A stretch of 7,947 nucleotides of DNA from assembly GCA_016844285.1 (NCBI GenBank), contig JAENIS010000068.1, forward strand, positions 1 to 7,947, given 5' to 3'. Positions 1 to 5,908 of the stretch are shown piece after piece. Under the pieces are notes generated by a model, which saw only the letters and a program-made list of their open reading frames with translations, ran no database searches and was not told where the DNA came from. A program made the position numbers and the translations under genes. The DNA comes from Dehalococcoidales bacterium (GTDB lineage Bacteria > Chloroflexota > Dehalococcoidia > Dehalococcoidales > UBA2162). The first letter of the stretch is position 1; each line of letters starts with the position of its first letter.

Positions 1-1
1 G

Positions 2-400
2 GACAAAGAGGGTCATATCCTGGGAGAGCACCGGGGTATCCCCTTCTACACTATCGGCCAGCGCAAAGGGCTGAGCATCTCCGCCAGAGAGCCGCTCTAT
101 GTCACCACTATCGACCGGGAAAGGAATGCCATCACCGTTGGCAGCCAGGCCGACCTCTACGGTGATGAGCTTACCGCTTGCGGGCTAAACTGGATATCCA
201 TCGCCGGATTGGAGCAGCCGATGAATGTCAAGGCCAGGATAAGATACCGCCACGGGGAATCAGCAGCGATGGTGACGCCACTGGGTAAGGACAGGGTACA
301 GGTCAAGTTCAGCCAGCCTCAGATGGCAATTACTCCGGGGCAGGCCGTCGTCTTTTATGACGATGACATTGTCGTTGGTGCTGGCACCATAGAGTGTTGA
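2..400 (+). CDS. mnmA: tRNA-specific 2-thiouridylase MnmA, C-terminal part (5' end outside window)
   Basis: MnmA uses ATP and a persulfide relay to convert the wobble uridine (U34) of tRNA-Lys, -Glu and -Gln to 2-thiouridine in the cytoplasm. Only the last 132 residues are present, from the window edge to a TGA at 398-400. The family signature HRGIPFYTIGQRKGL lies about 11 residues into the fragment (around 31-76). It is followed by the C-terminal beta-barrel that contacts tRNA, including KARIRYRH and the closing run GQAVVFYDDDIVVGAGTIE. The ATP-binding PP-loop and both catalytic cysteines would lie upstream, so activity cannot be judged here. The family is usually 350-380 residues, so about a third is visible. 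A hairpin begins one base after the stop codon. The identification rests on the GQRKG motif and the typical C-terminus, and I regard it as secure. Confidence 0.93.
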   Translation, partial: DKEGHILGEHRGIPFYTIGQRKGLSISAREPLYVTTIDRERNAITVGSQADLYGDELTACGLNWISIAGLEQPMNVKARIRYRHGESAAMVTPLGKDRVQVKFSQPQMAITPGQAVVFYDDDIVVGAGTIEC

Positions 401-421
401 AAGAGGGGCTTCGCTCCTCTT
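401..421. repeat. Hairpin directly after mnmA; member of a short hairpin family
   Basis: AAGAGGGG (401-408) can pair with CTCCTCTT (414-421) with one G-U pair and a CTTCG loop. It starts immediately after the mnmA stop, where a terminator would be expected. No U-tract follows on the + strand, so it is a poor intrinsic terminator and may instead stabilise the 3' end. The sequence is nearly the same as the hairpin at 2902-2920, which indicates a repeat family. Confidence 0.55.
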
Positions 422-455
422 AGACGCTACGAAAAAGCGAGCGAGAGGTGAAGAC

Positions 456-602
456 TCTGTTTGTGTTTGGTTGGTCTGTCGTTGGAGCGTAGCGACGTGG
501 CAATCTGGGCGGGCAAAGCCATCCACCCGGATTGCTTCGCCTCCGCCTTTGGCGGATGGTCTCGCAATGACAACTATTTCAATACAGCAACCAAAACCGA
601 AT
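456..602. repeat. Dispersed palindromic element, copy A (MITE/REP-like)
   Basis: This is a non-coding element of about 147 bp with nested inverted repeats. Outer arms are TTTGGTTG (466-473) and CAACCAAA (588-595). Inside these are GTCGTTGGAG (478-487) against CTCGCAATGAC (561-571), and GCAATCTGGG (500-509) against CCCGGATTGC (526-535). A small hairpin TCCGCC-TTT-GGCGGA sits at 542-556. Copy B at 6704-6834 matches it in reverse orientation, including an exact 14-bp block: AACCAAAACCGAAT at 589-602 and its complement at 6704-6717. No transposase is present, so if mobile it would depend on one in trans. An open frame running through it into the next gene is accidental. Confidence 0.7.
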
Positions 603-649
603 GGAACCGAGGCGAATATAGGTTGCCGAACCAGCGAAGGAGTGATAAT

Positions 650-1090
650 ATGGCCAGAATCATTGCGGTTTGCCAGAGCGAGGCGAAAGGAACCAGGAAA
701 GAAGACATCCATGAAGGCTACCTGCAACCGGAATATGGCCTCACCGGTGATGCTCATGCCGGTAGTGGCCGCCAGGTAAGCTTAATTGCAATGGAGAGCA
801 TTAACAAAATGCGCCAGCTTGGCTTCGATGTCGGCCCCGGGGATTTTGCCGAGAATCTGACTACGGAGGGGATTGACATGCTCTCGTTGCCGGTGGGCAC
901 CGAGCTTCGTGTTGGCCAGGAGGTTGTCCTGGAGATTACCCAGATTGGCAAAGAATGCCATAGCGGCTGCGCCATTTTCCATGAGATTGGCAAGTGCATC
1001 ATGCCCAAGGAGGGGATATTTGCCAGGGTCGTGCGTGGGGGACTGGTGCGGAGCGGAGATGAGATAGGAACCAGTAAAGATGGAAAATGA
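650..1090 (+). CDS. MOSC-domain protein (molybdenum-cofactor / sulfur-carrier type)
   Basis: This 146-aa protein consists of a single MOSC domain, the beta-strand-rich domain also found at the C-terminus of Mo-cofactor sulfurase, thought to bind or carry sulfur for metal-sulfur cofactors. Visible family features are the N-terminal MARIIAVCQS strand, HAGSGRQVSLIAMESI (36-51), PGDFAENLTTEG (63-74), LPVGTELRVG (80-89) and the IGKECHSGC segment (99-107) with the conserved cysteine C103. The start at 650 is chosen because GAAGGAG (636-642) lies 7 nt upstream and homology begins there. The frame stays open back to 461, but that stretch lies in the dispersed repeat. The end overlaps fdhD by 11 nt. 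Beside fdhD, a role in Mo/W-cofactor maturation for formate dehydrogenase is a reasonable inference. The exact substrate is unknown. Confidence 0.88.
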   Translation: MARIIAVCQSEAKGTRKEDIHEGYLQPEYGLTGDAHAGSGRQVSLIAMESINKMRQLGFDVGPGDFAENLTTEGIDMLSLPVGTELRVGQEVVLEITQIGKECHSGCAIFHEIGKCIMPKEGIFARVVRGGLVRSGDEIGTSKDGK

Positions 1091-1874
1091 GACCGCCAGT
1101 GTCCATGTTTTGCGGCTTACTGAGGAAGCCGGGGATGGTATTGAAGATACCGTTGCCCGGGAGTTTCCCCTTACCATCATCCTGAATAACCAGGAGTTGG
1201 TAACCCTGCTCTGCTCTCCGAAAGACCTGAACTATCTGGCTATCGGCTTCCTTTTCTCGGAAGGGCTGCTGACTAGCAAGGACGAGATTAAGAAGATAGT
1301 CGTTGACGATAGCCGGGGTGTGGCCCGTGTGGAAACGAAAGAGGATAGAACACCGGACAGCGAGCTTATCTTCAAACGGATTATTACCTCAGGTTGTGGC
1401 CGTGGTGCTACTTTCTACAGCGCCGCCGATGTCTCCGGACAGTCAAAAATAGAATCCCGCACCCGGATGTCGGCCCACGAAGTCTTCTCCCTGGTCAGCG
1501 AGTTCCAACACCGCTCGGAGATTTACCGCGCCACCGGTGGCGTTCATAGTGCCGCTCTGAGCGATACTAAAAGCATCCTTGTCTTCAATGAAGACATTGG
1601 CCGGCATAACGCCATTGACAAAATTCTGGGCGAGTGTATCCTGAAGGATATCCCCACCGAGGGGCGAGTGGTTGTCACCAGTGGCCGCATCACCTCGGAA
1701 ATATTGCTTAAGGTGGCCAAAAGAGGTATCGCCATCATTATCTCTAAATCAGCCCCGACCGACATGGGCATAGAGATGGCTAACAAATTAGGCGTAACCC
1801 TCCTCGGCTTCGTCAGAGGGAAAAGGCTAAACGCCTATACCAATGACTGGAGGATAGTGCATGATGGACGATAG
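1080..1874 (+). CDS. fdhD: Formate dehydrogenase accessory sulfurtransferase FdhD
   Basis: FdhD passes sulfur, as a persulfide received from a cysteine desulfurase, to the Mo/W-bis-MGD cofactor of formate dehydrogenase, which the enzyme needs for activity. It is cytoplasmic. The 264-aa length fits the family. Motifs in order: NYLAIGFLFSEGLL (51-64), the mobile cysteine loop TSGCGRG (103-109), ATGGVHSAAL (151-160), VFNEDIGRHNAIDKILG (168-184), TSGRITSEILLKVAKRG (200-216) and the terminal LLGFVRGKRLNAYT (241-254). The loop has only C106; the second position of the CXXC pair seen in E. coli FdhD is G109. AGGAA (1066-1070) lies 9 nt before the ATG. The gene overlaps the MOSC gene by 11 nt and nadA by 14 nt. 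No formate dehydrogenase gene is in the window, so its client is elsewhere. Confidence 0.94.
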   Translation: MENETASVHVLRLTEEAGDGIEDTVAREFPLTIILNNQELVTLLCSPKDLNYLAIGFLFSEGLLTSKDEIKKIVVDDSRGVARVETKEDRTPDSELIFKRIITSGCGRGATFYSAADVSGQSKIESRTRMSAHEVFSLVSEFQHRSEIYRATGGVHSAALSDTKSILVFNEDIGRHNAIDKILGECILKDIPTEGRVVVTSGRITSEILLKVAKRGIAIIISKSAPTDMGIEMANKLGVTLLGFVRGKRLNAYTNDWRIVHDGR

Positions 1875-2781
1875 AGGCGCCGAGTTAATCGAAAAAATCA
1901 TCACCCTCAAGAAAAAGAGGAAGGCGATAATCCTGTCGCACAACTATCAGCTCGGTGAGGTTCAGGATATCGCTGATTTCACTGGTGATTCCCTGGAGCT
2001 GAGCCAGCAGGCGGCCAAAACCGATGCCGACGTCATTGTCTTCTGCGGAGTCCACTTCATGGCCGAAACCGCCTCTATCCTCTGTCCTGATAAGATTGTT
2101 TTACTGCCTGACCTTCATGCCGGTTGCCCGATGGCGAACATGGTCACTGCCGAAGGCCTGCGGCAGAAAAAGAAAGAGTACCCCCGGGCGACCGTGGTTT
2201 GCTATATTAATTCCTCGGCGGCGGTTAAGGCGGAGTCGGACGTTTGCTGTACCTCGGCCAATGCCGTCAGGCTCGTGGATAAGTTGCCCGATACCGAAGA
2301 GATTATCTTTGTGCCTGACCAGTACCTGGGAAGCTACGTTGCCAGCCAAACGGGGCGGAAGATGATTCTCTGGCCCGGCTACTGCCCTACCCATAGCCGG
2401 ATATTACCCCAGCACATTTTGCGACTAAGAAAAGAATACCCCGGAGCCAAAGTAGTCGTCCACCCGGAATGCCGCACGGAGGTCATTACCCTGGCGGACG
2501 CCGTCCTCAGCACGAGCGGCATCTGCCGTTTCGCCCGTGAAACCGATGCCGAAGAGATAATCATCGGGACGGAGATTGGCATATTGCACCGGCTAAGGAA
2601 AGAAAATCCTCAGAAGAAATTTATCCCGGTCTCGGAGCAAGCCGTCTGCCCCAGGATGAAACTGATTACTCTGGATACTATTCTCTGGTCCCTGGAGAAT
2701 ATGCTGAACCAGGTAAAAGTCCCGGAGAAAACCCGCCTCAAGGCCAAGGCAGCCGTGGATAAGATGATTGAAGCCGTCTGA
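1861..2781 (+). CDS. nadA: Quinolinate synthase NadA
   Basis: NadA condenses iminoaspartate with dihydroxyacetone phosphate to quinolinate, the de novo precursor of NAD, using an oxygen-sensitive [4Fe-4S] cluster. The 306-aa length matches the compact NadA type of Thermotoga. All three cluster cysteines are visible in their family contexts: C89 in AGCPMAN, C175 in GYCPTH and C263 in AVCPRM. Other signatures are ILSHNYQLGEVQDIADFTGD (24-43, with H27 and Y29), FMAETA (66-71), YINSSAAVKAESD (115-127), CTSANAV (130-136), HPEC (201-204) and IIGTEIG (234-240). GGAGG (1849-1853) sits 7 nt before the ATG at 1861; a second ATG at 1864 would change only one residue. The partners nadB and nadC are not in the window. 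The overlap with fdhD makes this the last gene of the operon. Confidence 0.96.
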   Translation: MMDDRGAELIEKIITLKKKRKAIILSHNYQLGEVQDIADFTGDSLELSQQAAKTDADVIVFCGVHFMAETASILCPDKIVLLPDLHAGCPMANMVTAEGLRQKKKEYPRATVVCYINSSAAVKAESDVCCTSANAVRLVDKLPDTEEIIFVPDQYLGSYVASQTGRKMILWPGYCPTHSRILPQHILRLRKEYPGAKVVVHPECRTEVITLADAVLSTSGICRFARETDAEEIIIGTEIGILHRLRKENPQKKFIPVSEQAVCPRMKLITLDTILWSLENMLNQVKVPEKTRLKAKAAVDKMIEAV

Positions 2782-2891
2782 GTCCTGGTGTCCTGTCTGG
2801 TTAGTTACTGAACCAATGACTGCTTCAGCACACATCACTACTTACGGACGACCTCACCCCCTTAATCCCCCTCTCCTAAGTGGAGAGGGGG

Positions 2892-2920
2892 AAATAGAAA
2901 AAGAGGGGCTTCACCCCTCT
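2892..2920 (-). terminator. Intrinsic terminator candidate for leftward transcripts
   Basis: Read on the - strand, a GC-rich stem AGAGGGG/CCCCTCT with a TGAAG loop is followed at once by five T residues and then CTATTT. This is a standard rho-independent layout. It would stop transcription coming leftward from the bacterioferritin gene. There is no matching U-tract in the + direction. Confidence 0.5.
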
Positions 2921-3016
2921 CAGATGTCCCTGAGTTATCAGGAGAGTCAAAGCCTCTCTTTGACTCTCTTAACAGAAGAGTTCCCTCTTTCCTCAATAAG
3001 GGAAGGGGGAGTTAAG

Positions 3017-3046
3017 CAAAAGAGAGGGGGCATAGCCCCCTCTCTT
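3017..3046 (-). terminator. Hairpin terminator candidate closest to bacterioferritin
   Basis: A perfect 12-bp stem (3020-3031/3035-3046) with a 3-nt loop ends, on the - strand, in TCTCTTTTGC. It lies 112 nt beyond the bacterioferritin stop. The U-run is short and partly within the stem, so it may be a weak terminator or only a repeat unit. Confidence 0.35.
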
Positions 3047-3157
3047 AAATCTCCTCCCCTTCTCCTTCCAGGAGAAGAGGAAAAAGGGGATGAGGTCACC
3101 GGCAAACAGCAATGTGTGCTGTAGCCGTAAGAGTTCGGTAATTAACCAAACAGGACG

Positions 3158-3619
3158 CTAGATTTCCTCAAGCAGAGTGGTAAGGGTATCATGGTGGTCC
3201 TCTTCCTGCTGTAGTATTTCACGGAAAAGGCGGTTAGTGGTTTCGTCACCCTCTTTGCGCGCCTGCTCCACAATCTGTTTGTAAAGCTTGATAGCGCCCT
3301 CTTCGTCCTTGGTGTCCTGCTCAATCATCTCTTTGAGGGTATCACCGACGAAAATAGGGGAGGGCTTGGTGGTGGGCTTGCCACCCAGGTAGTACAGCCT
3401 TTCGGCAATGGCTTCAGCGTGCTTCATCTCCTCGATAGCAATGCTCTGCAACTTACCCTGCACGGCAAAGCCCTTGACGCCACTCCACTGGACATGCTGC
3501 CACATATACTGCACGACCACCTGCAGCTCGCGGGCGATGGCTTGATTAAGCAGGTCTAATAGCTGGGACGATACTTTGGTTACTGCGGTTCTCTTCTCAG
3601 CGGTTTTCTTTCCCGGCAT
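3158..3619 (-). CDS. bfr: Bacterioferritin (diiron, heme-ligand Met conserved)
   Basis: Bacterioferritins form 24-subunit shells that oxidise Fe(II) and store it as a mineral, limiting Fenton chemistry. The 153-aa four-helix protein carries the full ferroxidase ligand set at the spacing of E. coli Bfr: E31, E64, H67, E107, E140 and H143 (E. coli E18, E51, H54, E94, E127, H130). The conserved tyrosine is Y38. M65, directly after E64 in the EEMKHAE motif, corresponds to the heme-ligand Met52, so heme binding is plausible. Compared with E. coli, the N-terminus has about 13 extra, mostly basic residues. The ATG at 3617-3619 has GGAGG (3630-3634) ahead of it. It is the last gene of the stress cluster, 91 nt after the 80-aa gene, with its own candidate promoter. 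A Dps-type protein is less likely given the ligand spacing. Confidence 0.88.
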   Translation of the reverse strand: MPGKKTAEKRTAVTKVSSQLLDLLNQAIARELQVVVQYMWQHVQWSGVKGFAVQGKLQSIAIEEMKHAEAIAERLYYLGGKPTTKPSPIFVGDTLKEMIEQDTKDEEGAIKLYKQIVEQARKEGDETTNRLFREILQQEEDHHDTLTTLLEEI

Positions 3620-3629
3620 GCTCTCTATA

Positions 3630-3634
3630 CCTCC
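3630..3634 (-). promoter_or_regulatory. Ribosome binding site of bacterioferritin
   Basis: GGAGG on the - strand lies 10 nt before the ATG and supports this start over the internal methionines. Confidence 0.6.
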
Positions 3635-3652
3635 AAACGTTCTTTATTGCTA

Positions 3653-3682
3653 ATGATAACATCGGCTCTTCTTATTTGTCCA
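3653..3682 (-). promoter_or_regulatory. Candidate sigma70 promoter for bacterioferritin
   Basis: On the - strand, TGGACA (3677-3682) and TATCAT (3653-3658) are separated by 18 nt, each matching the -35 and -10 consensus at five of six positions. Transcription would begin near 3646, giving a leader of under 30 nt that includes the GGAGG site. The AT-rich stretch TTATTGCTAATGATAA (3644-3659) overlaps the -10 box and has TTAT/ATAA ends, as an iron- or peroxide-sensing repressor site might, but it does not match a known box well. Confidence 0.45.
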
Positions 3683-3710
3683 GCCTATCTTGCTTATTTT
3701 CAAGATGAGC

Positions 3711-3953
3711 CTAGGCGAGCTTTTTGATAAACTCCCTGGCTTGCCGGTCCCATTCCTGGGATTCCACCTCTACCGAAGTACCCTTGGCCTCAGTGCGAAC
3801 GGTAACCATAACCCTGCCTCCACCCCCCTCAAGACAGACAGAGGTAGGCGTCTGTTCGGTCATTTTCAACCCGTAACCAGAGGTAAAAAACGCTGCGGCG
3901 CGCTTGATTACCTCTTCCGGACTCAGCTTGGTCTTGGCCTCAATTTTTATCAT
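3711..3953 (-). CDS. 80-aa protein of unknown function in the stress cluster
   Basis: I do not recognise a named family, though the sequence has a genuine protein character. The pattern suggests beta-alpha-beta-beta-beta-alpha: strand 1-9, helix SPEEVIKRAAAFF (11-23), strands around 29-42, 47-55 and 59-66, and a C-terminal helix DRQAREFIKKLA (69-80). A GGGG turn lies at 43-46 and there is a single cysteine, C40. No signal peptide or membrane segment is seen. The layout recalls a miniature of the helix-grip/SRPBCC type, which is inference only. The start is well supported: AAGGAGGAG (3958-3966) precedes the ATG by 4 nt. It lies 22 nt after fprA, so it is very likely co-transcribed with the flavo-diiron genes and separated from bacterioferritin by a promoter. 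Confidence 0.75.
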   Translation of the reverse strand: MIKIEAKTKLSPEEVIKRAAAFFTSGYGLKMTEQTPTSVCLEGGGGRVMVTVRTEAKGTSVEVESQEWDRQAREFIKKLA

Positions 3954-3975
3954 TGTGCTCCTCCTTCGCTAACTT

Positions 3976-5160
3976 TCAGCTAAAACCGTTATCTTTGTGT
4001 TTTTGGGCAATAGTTGCTGCCAGGTTATCGAGAGCCTTGAGGTCGGCTTCCCTGGGAAAGCCCTTACAAAGTACCGGCTCGAGCAGTTCTACCTTCAGGT
4101 TCGGCAGTGCGGCCGTGATTTGCTCGACAGTTTTCCCCCCCCAGCCATAGGAACCAATAATAGAGGCAAATCGTAGCTTTGGGCGGAGAGCATTGGCCAG
4201 GAAAGCGGCGTAGATTGCACTCGGATGTGGGCCGGCCAGAACGGTGGGGGTCGCCAAGACAATAGTGGCGGCATCCACCAGGGCTATCGCCAGTTTTCCC
4301 GTGTCAGTTACGGTAAGGTCAAACGGCTTCACCGTGACACCTCTCTGGACTAAAGCTTCAACCAGGTGCTCGACCATCCGCCGGGTGCTGCCATGCATTG
4401 AGACATAGGGTAATACCACGATATTCCCAATCTCATCAGAGACCCAGGCACGGTGTGCCTTCAGGATAAACTCGGGGTGGTCATGCAGCGGGCCGTGGCT
4501 GGGAGCAACAATGTCAATGGCGTAGCCCTGGATTTTCTCCAGGTGCCGCTGGATGTTAGTGCGGAAGGGCATCATGATTTCGGCATAGTATCTCTTGGCA
4601 GCCTCAGCAACCTGCCCTTCGTCAGTAACGTAGAGGTCGGTTGTCGCCAGGTGCGAACCGAGAAAATCACAGCTAAAAAGTATCCTCTCTTCCCTCAAAT
4701 AGGTAAACATCGTCTCCGGCCAGTGCACCCAGGGAGCATGGATGAACTCCAGAGTCCTATCGCCCAGCGAGACGGTCTCTTTGTCATTGACCGTGATAAA
4801 CCTGTCCTCCGGCATCACCAGCATGGCACCGAGCATATCCTTGCATCGGGGCGTGACGATTACTTTAGCCTCAGGGTATCTCTCCATAACTTGAGGGAGA
4901 GTACCGGCATGGTCTTGCTCAGCGTGATGAGCCACAATGTAGTCTAGCTGCTTAATCCCAAGCTGGTTCAGATGCTCCATCAGCACACCCGACATGGCTG
5001 GGTCGACGGTATCGATAAGGGCCGTCTTCTCACTGCCCTTGACCAGATATGAGTTATAGCTCGTGCCATCAGGAAGAGGGATGAGGGCATCAAAGAGACG
5101 CCTCTCCCAGTCAATCGCTCCTACCCAATAAACCCCCGGCCTTATTTCTCTCGGCTTCAC
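3976..5160 (-). CDS. fprA: Flavo-diiron protein FprA (A-type flavoprotein, O2/NO reductase)
   Basis: Class A flavo-diiron proteins reduce O2 to water and/or NO to N2O in the cytoplasm of anaerobes. This 394-aa protein has the usual two domains. The metallo-beta-lactamase-like part (about 1-245) holds all diiron ligands: H79-x-E81-x-D83-H84 in HHAEQDHAG, H146 in VHWPET, D165 in SCDFLG and H222 in PSHGP. The flavodoxin-like part (about 246-390) begins with IVVLPYVSMHGSTR, whose SMHGST loop should bind the FMN phosphate; SYGWGG (337-342) is a second FMN loop. I choose GTG at 5158-5160: homology starts at VKPREIRPGVYW, AAAGGA (5170-5175) is well placed, and it begins one base after the hrb stop. 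An upstream start at 5235 would overlap hrb by 74 nt in another frame and is unlikely. Its rubredoxin donor is the adjacent gene. Confidence 0.95.
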   Translation of the reverse strand: MKPREIRPGVYWVGAIDWERRLFDALIPLPDGTSYNSYLVKGSEKTALIDTVDPAMSGVLMEHLNQLGIKQLDYIVAHHAEQDHAGTLPQVMERYPEAKVIVTPRCKDMLGAMLVMPEDRFITVNDKETVSLGDRTLEFIHAPWVHWPETMFTYLREERILFSCDFLGSHLATTDLYVTDEGQVAEAAKRYYAEIMMPFRTNIQRHLEKIQGYAIDIVAPSHGPLHDHPEFILKAHRAWVSDEIGNIVVLPYVSMHGSTRRMVEHLVEALVQRGVTVKPFDLTVTDTGKLAIALVDAATIVLATPTVLAGPHPSAIYAAFLANALRPKLRFASIIGSYGWGGKTVEQITAALPNLKVELLEPVLCKGFPREADLKALDNLAATIAQKHKDNGFS

Positions 5161-5161
5161 C

Positions 5162-5842
5162 TCATTCCATCCTTTCAAACTGAGTCTTGTCCGCCCCGCA
5201 GACAGGGCACACCCAGCCATCAGGCAATTCGGCAAAGGGGGTGCCAGGCTTTATCCCACCATCTGGGTCGCCCCGTTCCGGGTCATAGATATAGCCGCAA
5301 ACGCTGCACTGGTAACTAGGCAGTTTAACCGTGACTACCTTTTCGGCAAAGGTAGGGGCAGTTTTAGGGGTGCTACCCCGCTTGACCTGATGGTAGTAAT
5401 CGTAGGTCATGCACGGCTTATCGCTGAGAACCTCGGCAGCGACCACCTCACCAATAAAAATAGTATGGGTGCCCATATCCACTTCTTTAGTCACCCGGAC
5501 TTCCAGGTATGAGGTGGCATTCTCGATGACTACCGGGGCTTTCGTCTCACCTGTCTTGTAGCTGACTCCTTCCAGTTTGTTCGTGTCCCGGCCTGACTTG
5601 AAACCAAATTGACCGATAAAAGAGAGGGGCGTATCCTGGCAGAGCACTGAGGCCGAAAAGACCTTACTCTCCTTGATAAAATCGTGGGTCAAATTGCTTT
5701 TGTTGATGCTTACCGCCACTGTGGGCGGCTCAGACGTTATCTGGAACAAGGTATTAGCGATTTGTCCGTTAAGCTTGTCACCTTTTCTGGAGGCGATGAC
5801 ATACATGCCATAACCAATCTTCTGTAAAGCTACCGTATTCAC
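5162..5842 (-). CDS. hrb: High-molecular-weight rubredoxin Hrb (flavin reductase-rubredoxin fusion)
   Basis: Hrb takes electrons from NAD(P)H onto flavin and passes them through its own rubredoxin to FprA, as known for Moorella thermoacetica. Of 226 aa, residues 1-155 form an FMN-binding split-barrel flavin reductase domain ([20 protein letters not shown] at the start; [19 protein letters not shown], 63-81). A linker (156-173) follows, then a complete rubredoxin (174-226) with CSVCGY (C179, C182) and CPVCGADK (C212, C215) and the intervening [18 protein letters not shown]. The start is GTG (5840-5842) preceded by GGGAGG (5849-5854). The stop lies one base from the fprA start, so translation is probably coupled and the two proteins are made together. 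The gap to the upstream rubrerythrin-like gene is 66 nt and holds a small hairpin. Confidence 0.94.
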   Translation of the reverse strand: MNTVALQKIGYGMYVIASRKGDKLNGQIANTLFQITSEPPTVAVSINKSNLTHDFIKESKVFSASVLCQDTPLSFIGQFGFKSGRDTNKLEGVSYKTGETKAPVVIENATSYLEVRVTKEVDMGTHTIFIGEVVAAEVLSDKPCMTYDYYHQVKRGSTPKTAPTFAEKVVTVKLPSYQCSVCGYIYDPERGDPDGGIKPGTPFAELPDGWVCPVCGADKTQFERME

Positions 5843-5880
5843 GACTTTCCTCCCGTCAATATTGCCGTCCGAGCTACCGC

Positions 5881-5895
5881 ACGCCAGTTTGGCGT
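5881..5895. other. Small hairpin between the rubrerythrin-like gene and hrb
   Basis: ACGCCA (5881-5886) and TGGCGT (5890-5895) can form a 6-bp stem with a 3-nt loop. No U-tract follows on the - strand, so it is more likely a processing or attenuation element than a full terminator. It may also be chance. Confidence 0.3.
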
Positions 5896-5908
5896 CCTCA
5901 TTGCCCGT

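Larger units (their letters stand above)
2850..3097. repeat. Composite intergenic hairpin array bounded by inverted repeats
   Basis: This fills the 376-nt gap between convergent nadA and bacterioferritin. The ends GACCTCACCCCC (2850-2861) and GGGGATGAGGTC (3086-3097) are inverted repeats matching at 11 of 12 positions. Between them lie successive perfect hairpins: 2867-2876/2882-2891 (10 bp, loop TAAGT), 2902-2908/2914-2920 (7 bp), 2929-2933/2938-2942 (5 bp), 2942-2952/2958-2968 (11 bp), 3020-3031/3035-3046 (12 bp, loop ATA) and 3059-3066/3070-3077 (8 bp). A frame open across it (2768-3124) has low-complexity proline/serine-rich content and is not a gene. The remaining bases, 2782-2849 and 3098-3157, show nothing I can name. 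Confidence 0.75.

Noticed and set aside
461..649. In-frame N-terminal extension of the MOSC protein
   Set aside because: The extension lies inside the dispersed palindromic element. The ATG at 650 has a good GAAGGAG site, and family homology begins there.
614..649. Promoter for the MOSC gene (TTGCCG ... TAATAT)
   Set aside because: Both boxes match only four of six positions, and the -10 would abut the start codon, which conflicts with the clear ribosome site at 636-642.
2850..3097. CRISPR array
   Set aside because: The repeated units are hairpins of unequal sequence and spacing, without constant direct repeats or unique spacers of even length.
2768..3124. 118-codon + strand open frame after nadA
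   Set aside because: It overlaps the end of nadA, runs through the hairpin array and encodes only repeat-derived, low-complexity sequence.
3644..3659. Fur or PerR operator over the bacterioferritin -10 box
   Set aside because: Only the TTAT/ATAA ends are symmetrical, and the centre does not fit either consensus, so it is mentioned only as a hint with the promoter.
4453..4947. 164-codon + strand frame opposite fprA
   Set aside because: It is the antisense shadow of a gene with intact catalytic motifs and has no ribosome site or family features.
5161..5235. Upstream ATG start for fprA giving a 419-aa protein
   Set aside because: It would overlap hrb by 74 nt in another frame, and the extra residues do not resemble flavo-diiron proteins. 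GTG at 5160 fits the spacing and homology.
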